Of a stretch of 64,000 bases of DNA, positions 1-12,395 are shown in pieces (position 1 is the stretch's first letter; the number at the start of each line of letters is the position of its first letter). The translations under genes and the position numbers were made by a program. Source of the stretch: Nansenia antarctica (lineage: Eukaryota; Chordata; Actinopteri; Argentiniformes; Microstomatidae); the NCBI GenBank assembly GCA_963989245.1, contig OZ022355.1, forward strand, positions 22,036,329 through 22,100,328, read 5' to 3'. The notes under the pieces are model-generated. The model did no database searches, was not told the DNA's origin, and saw nothing but the letters and a program-made list of their open reading frames with translations.

Positions 1-284
1 TTTCTTCTCTTTCCTTTTTTCTTTCTTCATATAATCATGCTATCTCTCTCCAGTATACAGCTCTCGACCCATTTCTTTACCCTAGCTAATTACAAGGAGG
101 GGGATTCTCATTTCTCTTGTTTTTTTTCTTTAAACAAGTTGACTTACAGAAGACAATGAGAACACAGGAGGAGGAAGGCTCTGACAAATGAGAGACAACA
201 AGACTGGGAGCCTGAAGGAAGTCATGAAGACATCCATTCATCTATCATCTGAGATAAGAGCCAGGGAGAATGTGGTTACACAGT

Positions 285-1438
<1,154 letters not shown>

Positions 1439-1570
1439 TGGACAGTAGTGCCTCCCTCCGTCTTCTCTTCCACCTCCTCCTCCTCCTCTCCTGCCTCTTC
1501 CCCATATCCTCCTCCTTTCTTTCTTCATACCCCTTCTCCTCCTCCTCACCCTCCTCTTCTTCTCCTACAA
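1439..1570. repeat. Polypyrimidine CCT/CTT low-complexity tract
   Basis: The plus strand is almost entirely C and T (CCTCCTCCTCC-type triplets). The flanks to 1822 show no gene. Confidence 0.85.
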
Positions 1571-1822
1571 TGACCACCCCTGTGTTCACTAATATACTGT
1601 AGATACGTCCTCTTATAATAATAATCAAAATACATAATAAAGGAAACACTAATTTATGAAATTCTGAACACAGCTTGCTCTCATAGCTCCCCTACTGTAC
1701 CATGATCATAACCCAGTGAGATTGGACCTGTGAGCAATTATAATCCCCACCTCCCCCCCCTCTTTGGCAGTCATGTGTACAGTAGGGATGGGGGCAGAGT
1801 CAGCTTAGCTTGCAGAGTCTTA

Positions 1823-2103
1823 GGTGTGTGTGTGTGTATGTGAGATTGCGTGCCTGTGTACCTCTGTGCGTGCTTGCATGTCTGTCTGTGTGTGTGTGTG
1901 TGTGTGTGTGTACCTGCGTGCACATGTCTGTGTGCGTGTGTACCTGTGTCTTGTATGTGTCTGCGTGTGTGTGTCTCTGTGCGTGCTTGCGCGTGTCTTT
2001 GTGCGTGCTTGCGTGTGTATGTGTTTGTGTGTGTGTGTGTGTGTGTACCTGCATGCATGTGTCTGTGTGTGTGTGTGTGTGTATGGGTGTGTGCATGTGC
2101 GCA

Positions 2104-2145
<42 letters not shown>
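1823..2145. repeat. Interrupted (GT)n microsatellite array
   Basis: About 320 bp of GT repeats are broken by short words such as CCTGCGTGCACATG that recur with variation, which suggests a higher-order unit. Val/Cys and His/Thr open frames here are artefacts. Confidence 0.96.
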
Positions 2146-2146
<1 letters not shown>

Positions 2147-2213
2147 ACCTCGACAGGGGGTTCTCTCCTCTCCTTTATTAGTTTTCCCTCCATGCAGTGG
2201 TGGATTATAGTGG

Positions 2214-2251
<38 letters not shown>
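2214..2251. repeat. (AC)n microsatellite
   Basis: About 19 AC units lie 70 bp downstream of the GT array in opposite phase, so the two can pair as a long hairpin. Confidence 0.96.
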
Positions 2252-2253
<2 letters not shown>

Positions 2254-2370
2254 AGGAGCAGCGCTGGGGCCCAGGCTGCGGTGCCCAGGTACTTAAGACT
2301 CTCATTGAGTGATAAAGAGTCTGTATGGCAAACAGATTACAATGCTCCTGAATGGGCACACGTTAATCCT

Positions 2371-2393
2371 TAGGGGGGGGAGGGGGGGGGGGG
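2371..2393. repeat. Poly-G run
   Basis: A near-pure G run with one A. A second G run (17 bases) lies at 2691-2707. Runs like these are error-prone in assemblies. Confidence 0.9.
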
Positions 2394-2399
2394 TATATG

Positions 2400-3535
2400 A
2401 GCTAGCTCGAGGGTCTCTACTTCATTACAAAAGACATCTGTCAGCAGACAACCAGTGGCGATACAGGAAATAACCCATAAAGCGCAGTACTTTTACTGTG
2501 AGGCATGAATAGCCAACCGAATAGATGGATAGAGGTAGCGGTAGCGGTAATAAAGGTTCTGTGAAAAGATTGTGCATCTGTCGGTTGGCAGCCACACATG
2601 TTCATGGAGCATATGCATATCAACATAAACACTCAGTGTTCAGAAGGCGCGAATGTCCTGTTGGAAATGGGACTCGGCCAAGCCAATTACCAGGGGGGGG
2701 GGGGGGCCGTCTATTCTTGCATTCGGTAATGTTCTAGCTATTCTGAAGCTAATTATGCTATTATATTCTAAATGGCTAATTTAAAAGTTTGGTAGCCAAG
2801 TGGGAAAGTGTCCATTGTTTCGACAATTATGAAGACGGAGAGGTAGTTTGTTAGTGGAACCTGATTTTACAGCACTGGTTCCACTGATATTGACTTAATT
2901 ATGATTACACTAGATGGTCCATATCGTTAGCCCCGTAGCATAATTGCCTAAGTCATGCTTCACTTGTGGTCAGCCGAGCCATCTTTGTATGTGCTGTCAA
3001 AAATGCCTATGACAAAGAGATGACTTGGGCAGATAGTGATTTTGGAATGTAACAAGCATTCTGATAGGCTGATGGCCCTAATGCACAGTGAATCAGCAGT
3101 GTTAGTAGAGTTAGGCAGAAATCTCAATTTGGCCAAAATATGACTTTAATTAGGTAATAATTAAAGTGTAATTATGCTATGAGGCTAACGATATGGTATT
3201 GTCTGGTACTTCATTGGTAAGTACAGTAGCTTGTACCAAATAAGGTACTGTACTCGCTCAGAGAGGCTAATAAGCAAGCTAAATGCAACTATCATTACTT
3301 CTCCAGCATGATAGATAATCGCTCTACAGCAATAATATCAGTATATATCGAAATCATGACCTCATGATTGAGCTCAAGACGAAAGGGATTCAGGGACAGA
3401 ATGCTGGGAACGGAGACAAAGGGGGGAACCATGTGACCAGGGGGGACGGCCCATACTTGATCTCGAATCGCAAATCTCAGAGGAACACTTAAGTCATAGT
3501 GACGTCATTGTGTGGTTGCCATGACACTGTTTTAC
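2400..3535. other. No recognisable gene; AT-rich unique-looking DNA
   Basis: Apart from the G run at 2691-2707 I see no repeat boundary, RNA gene or protein motif. Confidence 0.55.
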
Positions 3536-3539
3536 TTCT

Positions 3540-4091
3540 AGTTCAACACGCTGTACCTTCTGTCATGAGTGAACCGCCACCGTCGGTGCAGTACGAGAGG
3601 CCCGGCCTCTGGCGTTAAACAGTCTATGTGGTGGTTTAGGGCCACAAATAGAGGGGGGCCACACTTTTGCCGTTGATTTAGCGCAAGTGTTTGGTCTGTT
3701 CCGCCGCCGGCGCACCTGGTTCGGCTAGCCAAGTGCAGGGCTATTATGGTCTGTGCTTGGTTGGTTGGGTCGGGTGTGCTGGTGGTGGGGCGGGCCGGGT
3801 GTGTGGGGTGGCTGGGGGTCCCCCGAGGAGGGGTTTGGGGGCCGCTGCTGTGTGCTGGTAGGCAAAACCGGTAGTAGTCGCTCTATGGAGTAGAGGGCTG
3901 CAGGGGATTTTTTCCTGGATGCACAGTGTACAGGTTTTTGGCCCTTGCCTGCTTGCGTGTTCTGTCATCATGTGGTTTTAATGTCCATCTTAGTTGTTGC
4001 TTTATCTTCTTTGCTCTCTGTGAAGCGCATTGGGTGCACATTTGGTGAGAAATGCGCTATACAAATGCAACTTGATTTGATTTGATTTGAA
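3540..4091 (+). mobile_element. LINE-type 3' end with TTTGA tail
   Basis: The last 90 bases carry the layout of teleost LINE 3' ends: a hairpin-like GAAGCGCATTGGGTG...AATGCGCTATACAAAT segment followed by a short tandem TTGAT/TTTGA tail at about 4071-4091. The GC-rich 450 bp before it may be the rest of the 3' region, but I do not recognise coding motifs there, so the left boundary is a guess. Orientation is set by the tail. Confidence 0.55.
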
Positions 4092-4122
4092 GCTACCGCC
4101 CGTCAATTCAGAACTCTGTTGC

Positions 4123-4157
4123 TAACGTCCCCCCCCCCCCCCCCCCGCGCGCGCGCT
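4123..4157. repeat. Poly-C run plus (GC)n
   Basis: About 20 C residues are followed by a short GCGCGCGC stretch. A further C run lies at 4629-4652, a CCTT-type pyrimidine tract at 4460-4535 and a short (TTG)n at 4780-4799. No gene is seen from 4092 to 4923. Confidence 0.85.
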
Positions 4158-4923
4158 GTACGATGTCGGTCGACCCAGCCTCGAGGACCCTTACCAAGGG
4201 TTTAATAACTGTCCAACCCCTTATAAACTCACAATCAACCAACACAGTTAACGAAGTTTGCTCCCAATTTATTCACCCACACTTTTTTAATAAGGTCCCT
4301 TAAGCAGGCTTGCATCCATCAGCAATTAAATTAGTCCTTAATTGCCCAGATGAAACCAGTGTCAAAACATCTGCGGAAGCCGTTCAACTGTCGAGACACA
4401 CAGCGGTGACATTAAGAGCTACACATTACCATAAACACATTTGTTTGGCTCTCTCGACGTTCCCTCCCTCCTTCCCTCCTTCCCTACTTCCCTCCCTCCC
4501 TGCCTCATCTCCTTCCTCATCCTCCTCCTCAATGAGGGAGTCTTCCTTTGTGGGCTTAGGTTATTTATTACTCTCGTGGGATACAAGTCAAGTCAACCCC
4601 CCCTTTTAGGCAGCCCACCCCACCCCCCTACCCCCCCCCCCCCCCCCCCCCCTCCCAGCTGTGTGGTGTGTAATCGATAAGGCTATTACACCGGAGGGTT
4701 GTACAACGTTATTAGATTCCTGGGGTCTTTGTGTTCACTCTTCTGGGCCACGGAGCTTACTGTGTAAGGGGACGACATTGTTGTTGTTGTTGTTGTTGTG
4801 GTCGCTAGCCGGTTCGCTGGGGAGGACCGCCGATACGTCAGCTGCCAGGTTGAGTCAAGCATGGTCTAGTGAGCGGCACCGTAGAAGTTGATTGGTGACA
4901 TGTAAAGCATGGCACCTTTGGCC

Positions 4924-4927
4924 TACG

Positions 4928-4976
<49 letters not shown>

Positions 4977-4995
4977 GTCTCTCTGTCTCAGTCTG

Positions 4996-5027
<32 letters not shown>

Positions 5028-5081
5028 CCACCATCTCTCTTTCTGTCACTCTCTCTCTCTCTCTCTCCCACCACCCCTCTT

Positions 5082-5117
<36 letters not shown>

Positions 5118-5133
5118 ACCATCTCTCTTTCTG

Positions 5134-5171
<38 letters not shown>

Positions 5172-5537
5172 ACCACCCCTCTTGCTGTCTCTCTCTCTCC
5201 CACCACCCCTCTTTCTGTCTCTATCTCTCTCTCTCTCGTTCTGACTCTCTCTCTCTCTCTGTCTCTATCTCTCTCTCTCCCACCCCTCTTTCTGTCTCTC
5301 CCACCCCTCTTTCTCTCTCTCCCCCACCACCCCTCTGTCTGTCTCTCTCTCTCTCTTTTTATCTCTCTCTCTATCTCTCTCTCTCTCCAACCACCCCTCT
5401 TTCTGTCTCTCTCTCTCTCTCTCTGTGTCTGTCTCTATCTCTCTCTCTCTGTCTGTCTGTCTCTATCTCTCTCTCCCACCACCGCTCTTTCTGTCTCTCT
5501 CCCTCCCTCCCTCCCTCCTTCCCTCCCTCCCCCGCCC
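4924..5537. repeat. (TC)n array with interspersed CCCACCACCCCTCTTTCTG units
   Basis: About 600 bp of TC dinucleotide blocks are separated by repeated copies of a roughly 20-bp word containing CCCACCA and CTTTCTG, giving a compound microsatellite/minisatellite. The Ser/Leu frames are artefacts. Confidence 0.95.
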
Positions 5538-5539
5538 CC

Positions 5540-6311
5540 CCCCCAATCTGGTTTACCAGCACAACTTTTACCAACTGTTGGCTTGGGGATTTCCTTCTAA
5601 ATGCCATCAAGTCAAACTGGTATTTGATTATTTTATTTTTTCCTCTGACAAACATTGCACAGCTTGTCCCAGATTACCCTCTGCTTCCATTTTTTTCGGT
5701 GTGTGTCCTTTAATCGGCGTTACGGGATGAGTGTCTCGGATGTGTGTGAAGGATGTGAGGGGATTCTGCACTATCCTGTACTGTACGCGACACTAAATGT
5801 CACCATGCTTTATAGAGGAGAGTATCAAAACGAATGTGGCTAATGTGATCATTAATCTCGCACTGCCTCCTCCGAAGGCATCTATATTGCGGAGAGATAG
5901 AAATGTCAGAGCGAGCATGATCACAGGCAGACAGGTATAAATCATATCGTACATGCGGGGTATCGTCTTTTGCGGCGGTTGGTGTGTTGACTGTACTGAA
6001 GGTCGGCGTTGTTTGGTTTAGCGTGTGTGTGAGATCAGACTAAGCAGGATGCCTCCAAGCGCATATTTACAAGACCTGCTTTATTCAAGCAATAAAGCAC
6101 GAGTGGTTCCACGTTGCGTAGGGACGAACAATACCCCTTAGCTGTGACTTTATTCACGGGTAAAGCAGCACTCAAGCGCCTCGTAGCTTTCATACAACAA
6201 AACCAGCGGTTCTCGAGAACAAAACAAAGAATGATATTGGTGTCGGCGTTAAATGGTTTAAATACCACAGAGCTGAAGTGTTGTGTCGTCTGTGCTTAGA
6301 TAGGCGGTGGC
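5540..6311. other. No recognisable gene
   Basis: Short frames occur on both strands (for example 6035-6268 minus) but none shows a domain or family signature. No repeat ends are seen. Confidence 0.5.
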
Positions 6312-6430
6312 GTGGTAATAGAGGTAACACAGGTGTGTTAATGGCCATCAGCTGGTAATAGACGTGTGTTAATGACCATCAGTAGGTGATACAGGCATGT
6401 TAATGACCATCAGCAGGTAATAGAGGTGGG
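6312..6430. repeat. About 35-bp minisatellite, left part (split by a LINE)
   Basis: Degenerate tandem copies of GGTAATAGAGGTGTGTTAATG + ACCATCAGC. The same unit resumes at 6714-6765 on the far side of a LINE 3' end, so the array was one block before the insertion. Confidence 0.8.
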
Positions 6431-6677
6431 TTAGATCCGCCCAGAGCATCGAGGCTTTTATTTATTTTTGCTAAAACACACCTTTTCTCCCTGGCCTTTG
6501 ACCTGAGGTGAGGCTGCCTCCCCACACTGCACTTTTGTACTTTATCTCTGCACTTGTATTTTGTATTGCACCTTGCTTTTAGTGTATTTTATCTGTTGTT
6601 TTCTCTTTTACTAGTGTTTTCTGTTAAGCACTTTGGGTGGCTGTTTGTCGTTGTAAAATGTGCTATATAAATAAACA

Positions 6678-6713
<36 letters not shown>
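6431..6713 (+). mobile_element. 5'-truncated L2-type LINE 3' end with (TTAC)n tail
   Basis: A short 3' region ends in AAGCACTTTGGGTGG...TGTGCTATATAAATAAA, a classic LINE 3' stem followed by about nine TTAC units (6679-6713). It has no coding part and sits inside a minisatellite, with the array's own GTTA/TTAA sequence at both joints. A related 3' end with the same TTAC tail lies inverted at 35.90 kb. Confidence 0.75.
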
Positions 6714-6716
<3 letters not shown>

Positions 6717-6765
6717 ATGACCATCAGTAGGTAATAGAGGTGTGTTAATGACCATCACCGGGTTT
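6714..6765. repeat. About 35-bp minisatellite, right part
   Basis: Two further copies of the GGTAATAGAGGTGTG...ACCATCA unit continue the array at 6312-6430 after the LINE insertion. From 6766 to 7289 I see nothing further. Confidence 0.78.
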
Positions 6766-7287
6766 ACAGAAAGATTCTGGCCTTGAAAATAGCACCAATA
6801 TTATTTCAAACACTCCCCTTAGCGCCACCACCATCACCCCCTCGCCAGCGACTGCGTTTGCGCTAAGACATGCCGTTAAGATAGAGAGCCTCTACTGCGT
6901 ATACATCGTAAACACGAAAAGGGGGGGAAATAAAAAAGGGGTCTTTAGAGCGCGCCGGCACACAACCGTAGCGCTAGCAGGACGGTCTCTAGAGACACTT
7001 ATTGGCAGAATCAGCACCTGTGTCAAGTATCTGTGTCAATGCGACGGAGCAAAGATAATTTGTTTCCTTATCTGAATTAATAAGCGCTAACGAACTAAAC
7101 ACGGTGCTCTTGTCTTCTCCTGCCTCGTACACAACACCCGGGCCCTGCTGAGAACACTCTCGGTGGGGAAAGAACAGATCCAAATGTAATGAGATCAAAG
7201 ACAAGGGTTCTCCAACTTTCCACACTCCTGTGGTTTGGAGAACACGGTTTACTGTGGTGCTAACCTATTATCCATAGACAGTATGTT

Positions 7288-7397
<110 letters not shown>

Positions 7398-7508
7398 ACA
7401 CACTCCATAATTTCTGGAGTAATTAGAATCATTTCTTCACACAATGCAACGCATGCATTCTAATGCATTATAGCAATAGGACTGTATCTTTATAGATCTG
7501 CACATTAC

Positions 7509-7858
7509 TGTATTCTATGAATATGTAGATCGGTATAGAACTGTATTCTATGAATATGTAGATCGGTATCGAACTGTATTCTATGAATATACATATCGGT
7601 ATAGAACTGTATTCTATGAATATCCAGATTGGTATAGAGCTGTATTCTATGAATATGTAGATCGGTATAGAAGTATTCTATGAATATGCATATCGGTATA
7701 GAACTATATTCTATGAATGTGTACGTACATCCGATCGGTATAGAACTGTATTCTATTAACGTGTACATCGGTATAGAACTGTATTCTAGGAATATGCATA
7801 TCGGTATAGAGCTGTATTCTATGAATGTGTCGATCGGTATAGAACTATATACTATGTC
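7509..7858. repeat. 33-bp minisatellite, about 11 copies
   Basis: Units begin GTATTCTATGAATATG and continue GATCGGTATAGAACT. Starts fall at 7510, 7543, 7576, 7609, 7642, 7673, 7706, 7748, 7781, 7814 and 7847: mostly 33 bp, with one 31-bp and one 42-bp step. Because 33 is divisible by three, an 11-residue repeat frame stays open on both strands. I regard it as non-coding. Confidence 0.95.
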
Positions 7859-7859
7859 T

Positions 7860-8572
7860 ACTGTCACATATCATACGACAGTAACCTATATTATAGTATG
7901 TCTCTGTCAATAGATCGGTTTTCAATAGCCCTTTATGCTATCTGTGTCAGCGAGGACGTCTCAGTTCAATGCTATTTAAATGTAGCTTAACTGGAGTCTT
8001 AAAGCAATCTAGCTTAAGCTCTCAATCCATAAATGCTTTACAGATATTCCCCCCGGAGGCTGAAAGGTGATCCAAGTCTACTTTTCATTCAGCCGCTGTA
8101 TAGGTTGTCAAAGGCTAAGCCGTCTGAAATGTTACTTCGCTTGGTCTTTTGATCTTTTCAAAACAAGAATTTCCTTGTTTTTCTTCCACTTTTTTGGTCA
8201 ATAACACCTCGACGCATTGTTTCCTCCGCCACTGTGTTGGAAGCAATAGATTTGTTTGTTAAGCCGCAGTTCTCTGAAGACAAACACACGACTTTGACCT
8301 TGACCGGCCATATAAAGGCAATTCATTCCTGGAACAGTTGTAATGACTTCACGAAACCATTTGACTTTGACATATGTATTACGATGGGTGTAACTGATTT
8401 TCGATTTTTTTTCTTGTTCGACAACATTCATTTTACAGAGGTAGTCAAACACACAACAATGAAATCCATATCCCTATTCGAAAAACACTGATGACAAACA
8501 TGATGTTGAAAAGAAAGCTCTGAGGCTATTCTCAGACTGCTGGGATCCTGCTGTCAGCTTCTCTCTGGCCAA
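7860..8572. other. No recognisable gene
   Basis: Two overlapping short frames (8198-8452 minus, 8234-8491 plus) have no family signature. No repeat structure is seen. Confidence 0.5.
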
Positions 8573-8853
8573 CGTTAGACCACAATTTTCAACAGTTAGA
8601 CCACAATATCTACCGTTAGACCACAATATCAACTGTTAGACCACAATATCTACTGTTAGACCACAATATCAACTGTTAGACCACAATATCAACCGTTAGA
8701 CCACAACGTCAACTGTTAGACCACAATGTCAACTGTTAGACCACAATGTCAACCGTTAAACCATAGTTAGACCACAAAATCAACTGTTAGACCACAATAT
8801 CAACAGTTAGACCATAATATCAACCGTTAGACCACAATGTCAACCGTGAGACC
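8573..8853. repeat. 20-bp minisatellite, about 14 copies
   Basis: Unit GTTAGACCACAATATCAACT with point variants and one partial copy near 8760. It abuts a LINE C-terminal remnant on its right. Confidence 0.93.
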
Positions 8854-8865
8854 AGTCAGGACTGC

Positions 8866-9118
8866 AGAGTTACTACCTATTGTCCTCCGTAGATTGAAGA
8901 CCCATCTCTTCAGGCTCCATCTTAACTGTCCCTCCTAAAGACCTCCTCATCCCGACTGTACAGTTTCTCTACTATAAATATGTAAACAAACAAACAAACA
9001 AACAAAATCTTCTTTCTCTTCTAGCATTGTAACTACCAATGACCCCACTCTTTGGCACAGACGACTATTTCTTCTGTAAGCCGCTTTGGATAAAGCCGTC
9101 TGCTTAAATGCCAAAAAT
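8866..9118 (+). pseudogene. L2-type LINE relic: extreme C-terminus and 3' end
   Basis: Plus-strand reading at about 8890-8940 gives RLKTHLFRLHLNCPS, the end of ORF2 in L2-type LINEs (family pattern: a short Lys-Thr-His-Leu-Phe peptide just before the stop). It is followed at 9079-9112 by TAAGCCGCTTTGGATAAAGC and CGTCTGCTTAAATG, a teleost LINE/SINE 3'-end motif. Everything upstream is missing, so this is a dead 5'-truncated copy. A short (AAAC)n lies inside at 8985-9005. Related 3' ends occur at 29.88 kb and, inverted, at 53.46 kb. Confidence 0.72.
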
Positions 9119-9496
9119 TGTAAAAGAAAAAAAAAAAGAAGAAAGAAATGTAGACCACAGTTTAGCCGTGTTGACCAGTATTAATACACAGCGGATGCCC
9201 CCCCCCACCCAGTCGTGCCTACTGAACCATCTCCTCTATTCTTCCTCTACCTCTTCACACTTCTTCCCCTTTCATAGAAGCTGACTGAATGCTCCCTCTC
9301 CAGCAGCTCAGCCACGGAGATCTGGCATTTACACAGAGAAAGGAAGGGCCGCTGCCTATTGATTCTTTGCTTTGTCGCGCCTCCTCCTCCTTAGGTCCAT
9401 GCACTGAGCAGTGGTCCCCCCGGAATAGGAAATAGAAATGTCTGATGATGAAAAGAAAAAACAATGAAGATGGAGGAGAGGACTCCCTCTTTTCTA

Positions 9497-9522
9497 TATC
9501 TCTCTCTCCCCCTCTATCTCTC

Positions 9523-9592
<70 letters not shown>

Positions 9593-9601
9593 TCCCTCCC
9601 T

Positions 9602-9638
<37 letters not shown>

Positions 9639-9653
9639 CTTCTTTCTCTCTTA
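9497..9653. repeat. (TC)n microsatellite with CCCTCTC interruptions
   Basis: TC blocks are broken by CCC and CCTCCC words. Confidence 0.96.
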
Positions 9654-9765
9654 CCCGCCATCTGTCGAGGCTAGTTGCTCTGGGATTGGAGAGAAAGAAG
9701 GAGGAAAAACTGGAAAAACCCTGATAAAAAACCCAAGACTCAGAGGAGAGGTCTCTGTTGATCTT

Positions 9766-9867
<102 letters not shown>

Positions 9868-10066
9868 CACCCCACTGCTCTGTCATGTTTTGAGAAATGC
9901 TCAACAGGGCAGGGTTCTGCCGGAGAACTAACACCATCACCAACCAGGCACTGTGTGGATGTTAGCTTCAATCTGACCGGACACTCTTGTCAAGTCTGAC
10001 ACTGGAAGCTGTCTATTTTGTTTGTTTGTTTGTGTATGTGTATGGTCAAAATGCAGACTTCCTGTA

Positions 10067-10069
<3 letters not shown>

Positions 10070-10099
<30 letters not shown>
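10070..10099. repeat. (GT)n microsatellite
   Basis: About 15 GT units, preceded by a short (TTTG)n at 10017-10031. Confidence 0.95.
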
Positions 10100-10101
<2 letters not shown>

Positions 10102-11188
10102 GCTGTAGTTCCTTAACACGTACCGGACATGAGCATGAAAGCTGCAAGATATATGTACATGACGGGTCATGACACAGATGATGTTGTACTCTGTTCTGGG
10201 AAAGCAGTTGGTTGGCTCTGAAGGAAAAGGAGGTCTACATTTTGACCATGTCCTCTGTCACCACTAGCAGGATACAGTAGGGGCTGGAATGAAAGAGGAT
10301 CATCTCCACATTCAGAATAGGGAGAAAACATTACGGTGATTTATGATTTTGATATAGATTTATGTCAGTCAACCAGTTCAATTGTGTATCATAAATGTGC
10401 TGTTTTAAAGTCTGGGCATTGACATGTTTGCATCACTTGTAGTTTGTAATACGGCATCGTAACGTAAAGGGACAATGTGGGATACAAACATGTCACCCAA
10501 CACTTGGAGAGAGAGAGAGAGAGCTGAGGGGCTGAAGAAATGGAACCACTCTCAATTTAGTAGACAGAGCTATAGATGCAAGCACTGGCCACTCAAAACA
10601 CTCACAAAGCATCAAACACATGCAACATTAAACACATGCAACATTCATATATTCCTACAATCAATCATTACACAATGGAGAACAACATACAAAATACAGC
10701 TATCATTATGAACCGGTTCAGCCTTAATTTGTGCTATATGCATACGTATATGACAAACAAAGGCAAGTAAGCATACATCTGAATTGTATTCTTTTCTCCA
10801 AAGACGAGTTCACTCAAGATAACAAACCCTGATTCACTCTGCACGTACACTATTTTGAGATGCGCTTTTGGAATAGTGTAAAGAAATAAATGTTCTTTCT
10901 TCTTCTTTCATTTCATTCTTGTGTGCAGGTCTTTTTGTGCCCATGAACGGTCAGGCCTACATTATGCACCTCACCTAGACAAATTCAAACATTCATTATG
11001 GTACAGCTTTTGTACTGCACTCTTTCTTCACCAAAGAACCAATATAGAATTCCACACAAAACCAGAAATCCTCCGAAACGATAACTATTAACTATGCTGC
11101 ATCAGATTTTTCCATTTCATTCTTTTTCCCCAAACTTTTCAAACTCAGAAATGCTGAATACTGTCAACAAAAAAATGACATCTGCATG
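10100..11188. other. No recognisable gene; possible flank of the transposase fragment
   Basis: AT-rich sequence. I looked here for the plus-strand terminal repeat expected if the 11-22 kb pieces were one element (CAGTTTTTCTC...) and did not find it. Confidence 0.5.
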
Positions 11189-11596
11189 TTATGGCCAGTA
11201 ATATACCTTCCATCTCCAAGCAGAGAAGAATTCCTCAATTGGGTTCAGAAAAGGAAATTATCCAGGGAAGAAATTGCATCATCATACATCAACTGCGCTG
11301 CAAACCATTCATTCACAAGACGAGAGTGGTGGAAGGCAACTTTGTCCCAAATGATGACATACAGTGTCATACCAGGCCTCCACAGCCTCTCTCCTAACCA
11401 GTTTTTCATTCAGTGCATCAAGAAATGTAATGATGCATTCTGTATTGTCTGGGCCCATAGTTGGTATGTGAAGCGTTTCTGACAAACTTTCTGGCCACAA
11501 TCCTATCCTCCCCATGGGGGACAAGTTGAGAGTTCTAAGTCTGCTGTCAGGCAAAATAGCTGTGTTGGGACTTAGTAAACTGTTCAAAATATCCAA
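11189..11596 (-). pseudogene. DDE/D transposase C-terminal fragment (IS630/Tc1-type)
   Basis: Read on the minus strand in three pieces. First comes GPDNTECIITFLDALNEKL (start of the catalytic core, near 11400-11450). After a frameshift comes YVIIWDKVAFHHS (11330-11372), matching the second catalytic Asp context of this superfamily. After another shift comes PFLNPIEEFFSAWRWKVY (11199-11252), where NPIEE carries the third acidic residue, as in the NPIE motif of Tc1 transposases. A stop follows at 11189-11191. Cut-and-paste transposition is the expected role of the intact family. This copy has at least two frameshifts and lacks the N-terminal half. A helix-turn-helix fragment fitting the missing part lies on the same strand at 14.14-14.33 kb, so both may belong to one ruined element. 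Confidence 0.82.
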
Positions 11597-11599
11597 AAT

Positions 11600-12178
11600 A
11601 ATGTGAAAATAGTGTACATTTACTTGTTAATTCATGGTATCATTACACTCACAGCAGAACACTGTCAGTGTTTTCTCCTTAGAAACAATAGAGTATAAGC
11701 AGTTAGCATCTGTCGACAAGCAGAAGCGGTTGTTCTTTAAGCAGCTAGCAAATCAAAAGACGAAGCTTAATAATAAACACATTTGGTGATTTATTACCTG
11801 AAGAAATAACTGTGAAATGAACTATAAGTCGATCGATATCTAAGAGTGGTTATTTTGGTGTAAGAATACGGTTGAGAAAACACTGGAGCGACTGCGCCAG
11901 TCAAGACCGACAGTCAAGCAAAGTGTCCAGAGAAATATTTGTCTGTGTGTGCTCCCTTCATTCAACTCAAAAGTCCCCGACCACACTTTCTATTGGTTTT
12001 TCAAACTATTACTTAAATAAGAGCCAACCCCTGTCCGGAACTAAAATCCTACAAGCTGAATTTTATATGAGCGTCAATGTCTTGTTGATTGTTGATTTAG
12101 GTGAGTTTGTATTCTACTTTATTCTATTATTGTTGAAGTGGTATTCTGCTGCAATGCCAATGTCGAAGAACCTGAACC
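11600..12178. other. No recognisable gene
   Basis: AT-rich sequence between the transposase fragment and the MITE. I did not find the middle section of the transposase here on either strand. Confidence 0.5.
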
Positions 12179-12181
12179 TAA

Positions 12182-12392
12182 AGGGCTCTGCACACAGCGT
12201 GCGATTTCTGTTGCGCGTCAACGTTCCATTTTGAAGTTTGAATGGAAGTCTATGAGAACATACAACTGAAATTGCATCGCACGCTGTGTGCATTGGGATG
12301 CGATGTTTTATGATTTTCTCATAGACTTCCATTCAAACTTCAAAATGGAACGTTGACGCGCAACAGAAATCGCACGCTGTGTGCAGAGCCCT
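12182..12392. mobile_element. MITE with perfect 77-bp inverted repeats and TAA duplication
   Basis: The left arm 12182-12258 and right arm 12316-12392 are exact reverse complements as far as I can compare base by base. Both ends read AGGGCTCTGCACACAGCGTG inward. TAA flanks both sides (12179-12181 and 12393-12395), as expected for PIF/Harbinger-type insertion at TWA sites. The 57-bp loop holds a third copy of the inner word ATCGCACGCTGTGTGCA (12276-12292). There is no coding capacity. Perfect arms point to a young insertion or recent repair/gene conversion. Confidence 0.9.
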
Positions 12393-12395
12393 TAA

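Noticed and set aside
4892..5713. Ser/Leu-rich and Arg/Glu-rich long frames over TC and GA tracts (also at 238-806, 9445-9999, 23213-24316, 34775-35428, 59968-60392)
   Set aside because: Microsatellite translation artefacts without non-repeat domains.
12114..12332. Short frames across the MITE arms
   Set aside because: They span the inverted repeats and change identity with strand; the element has no coding capacity.
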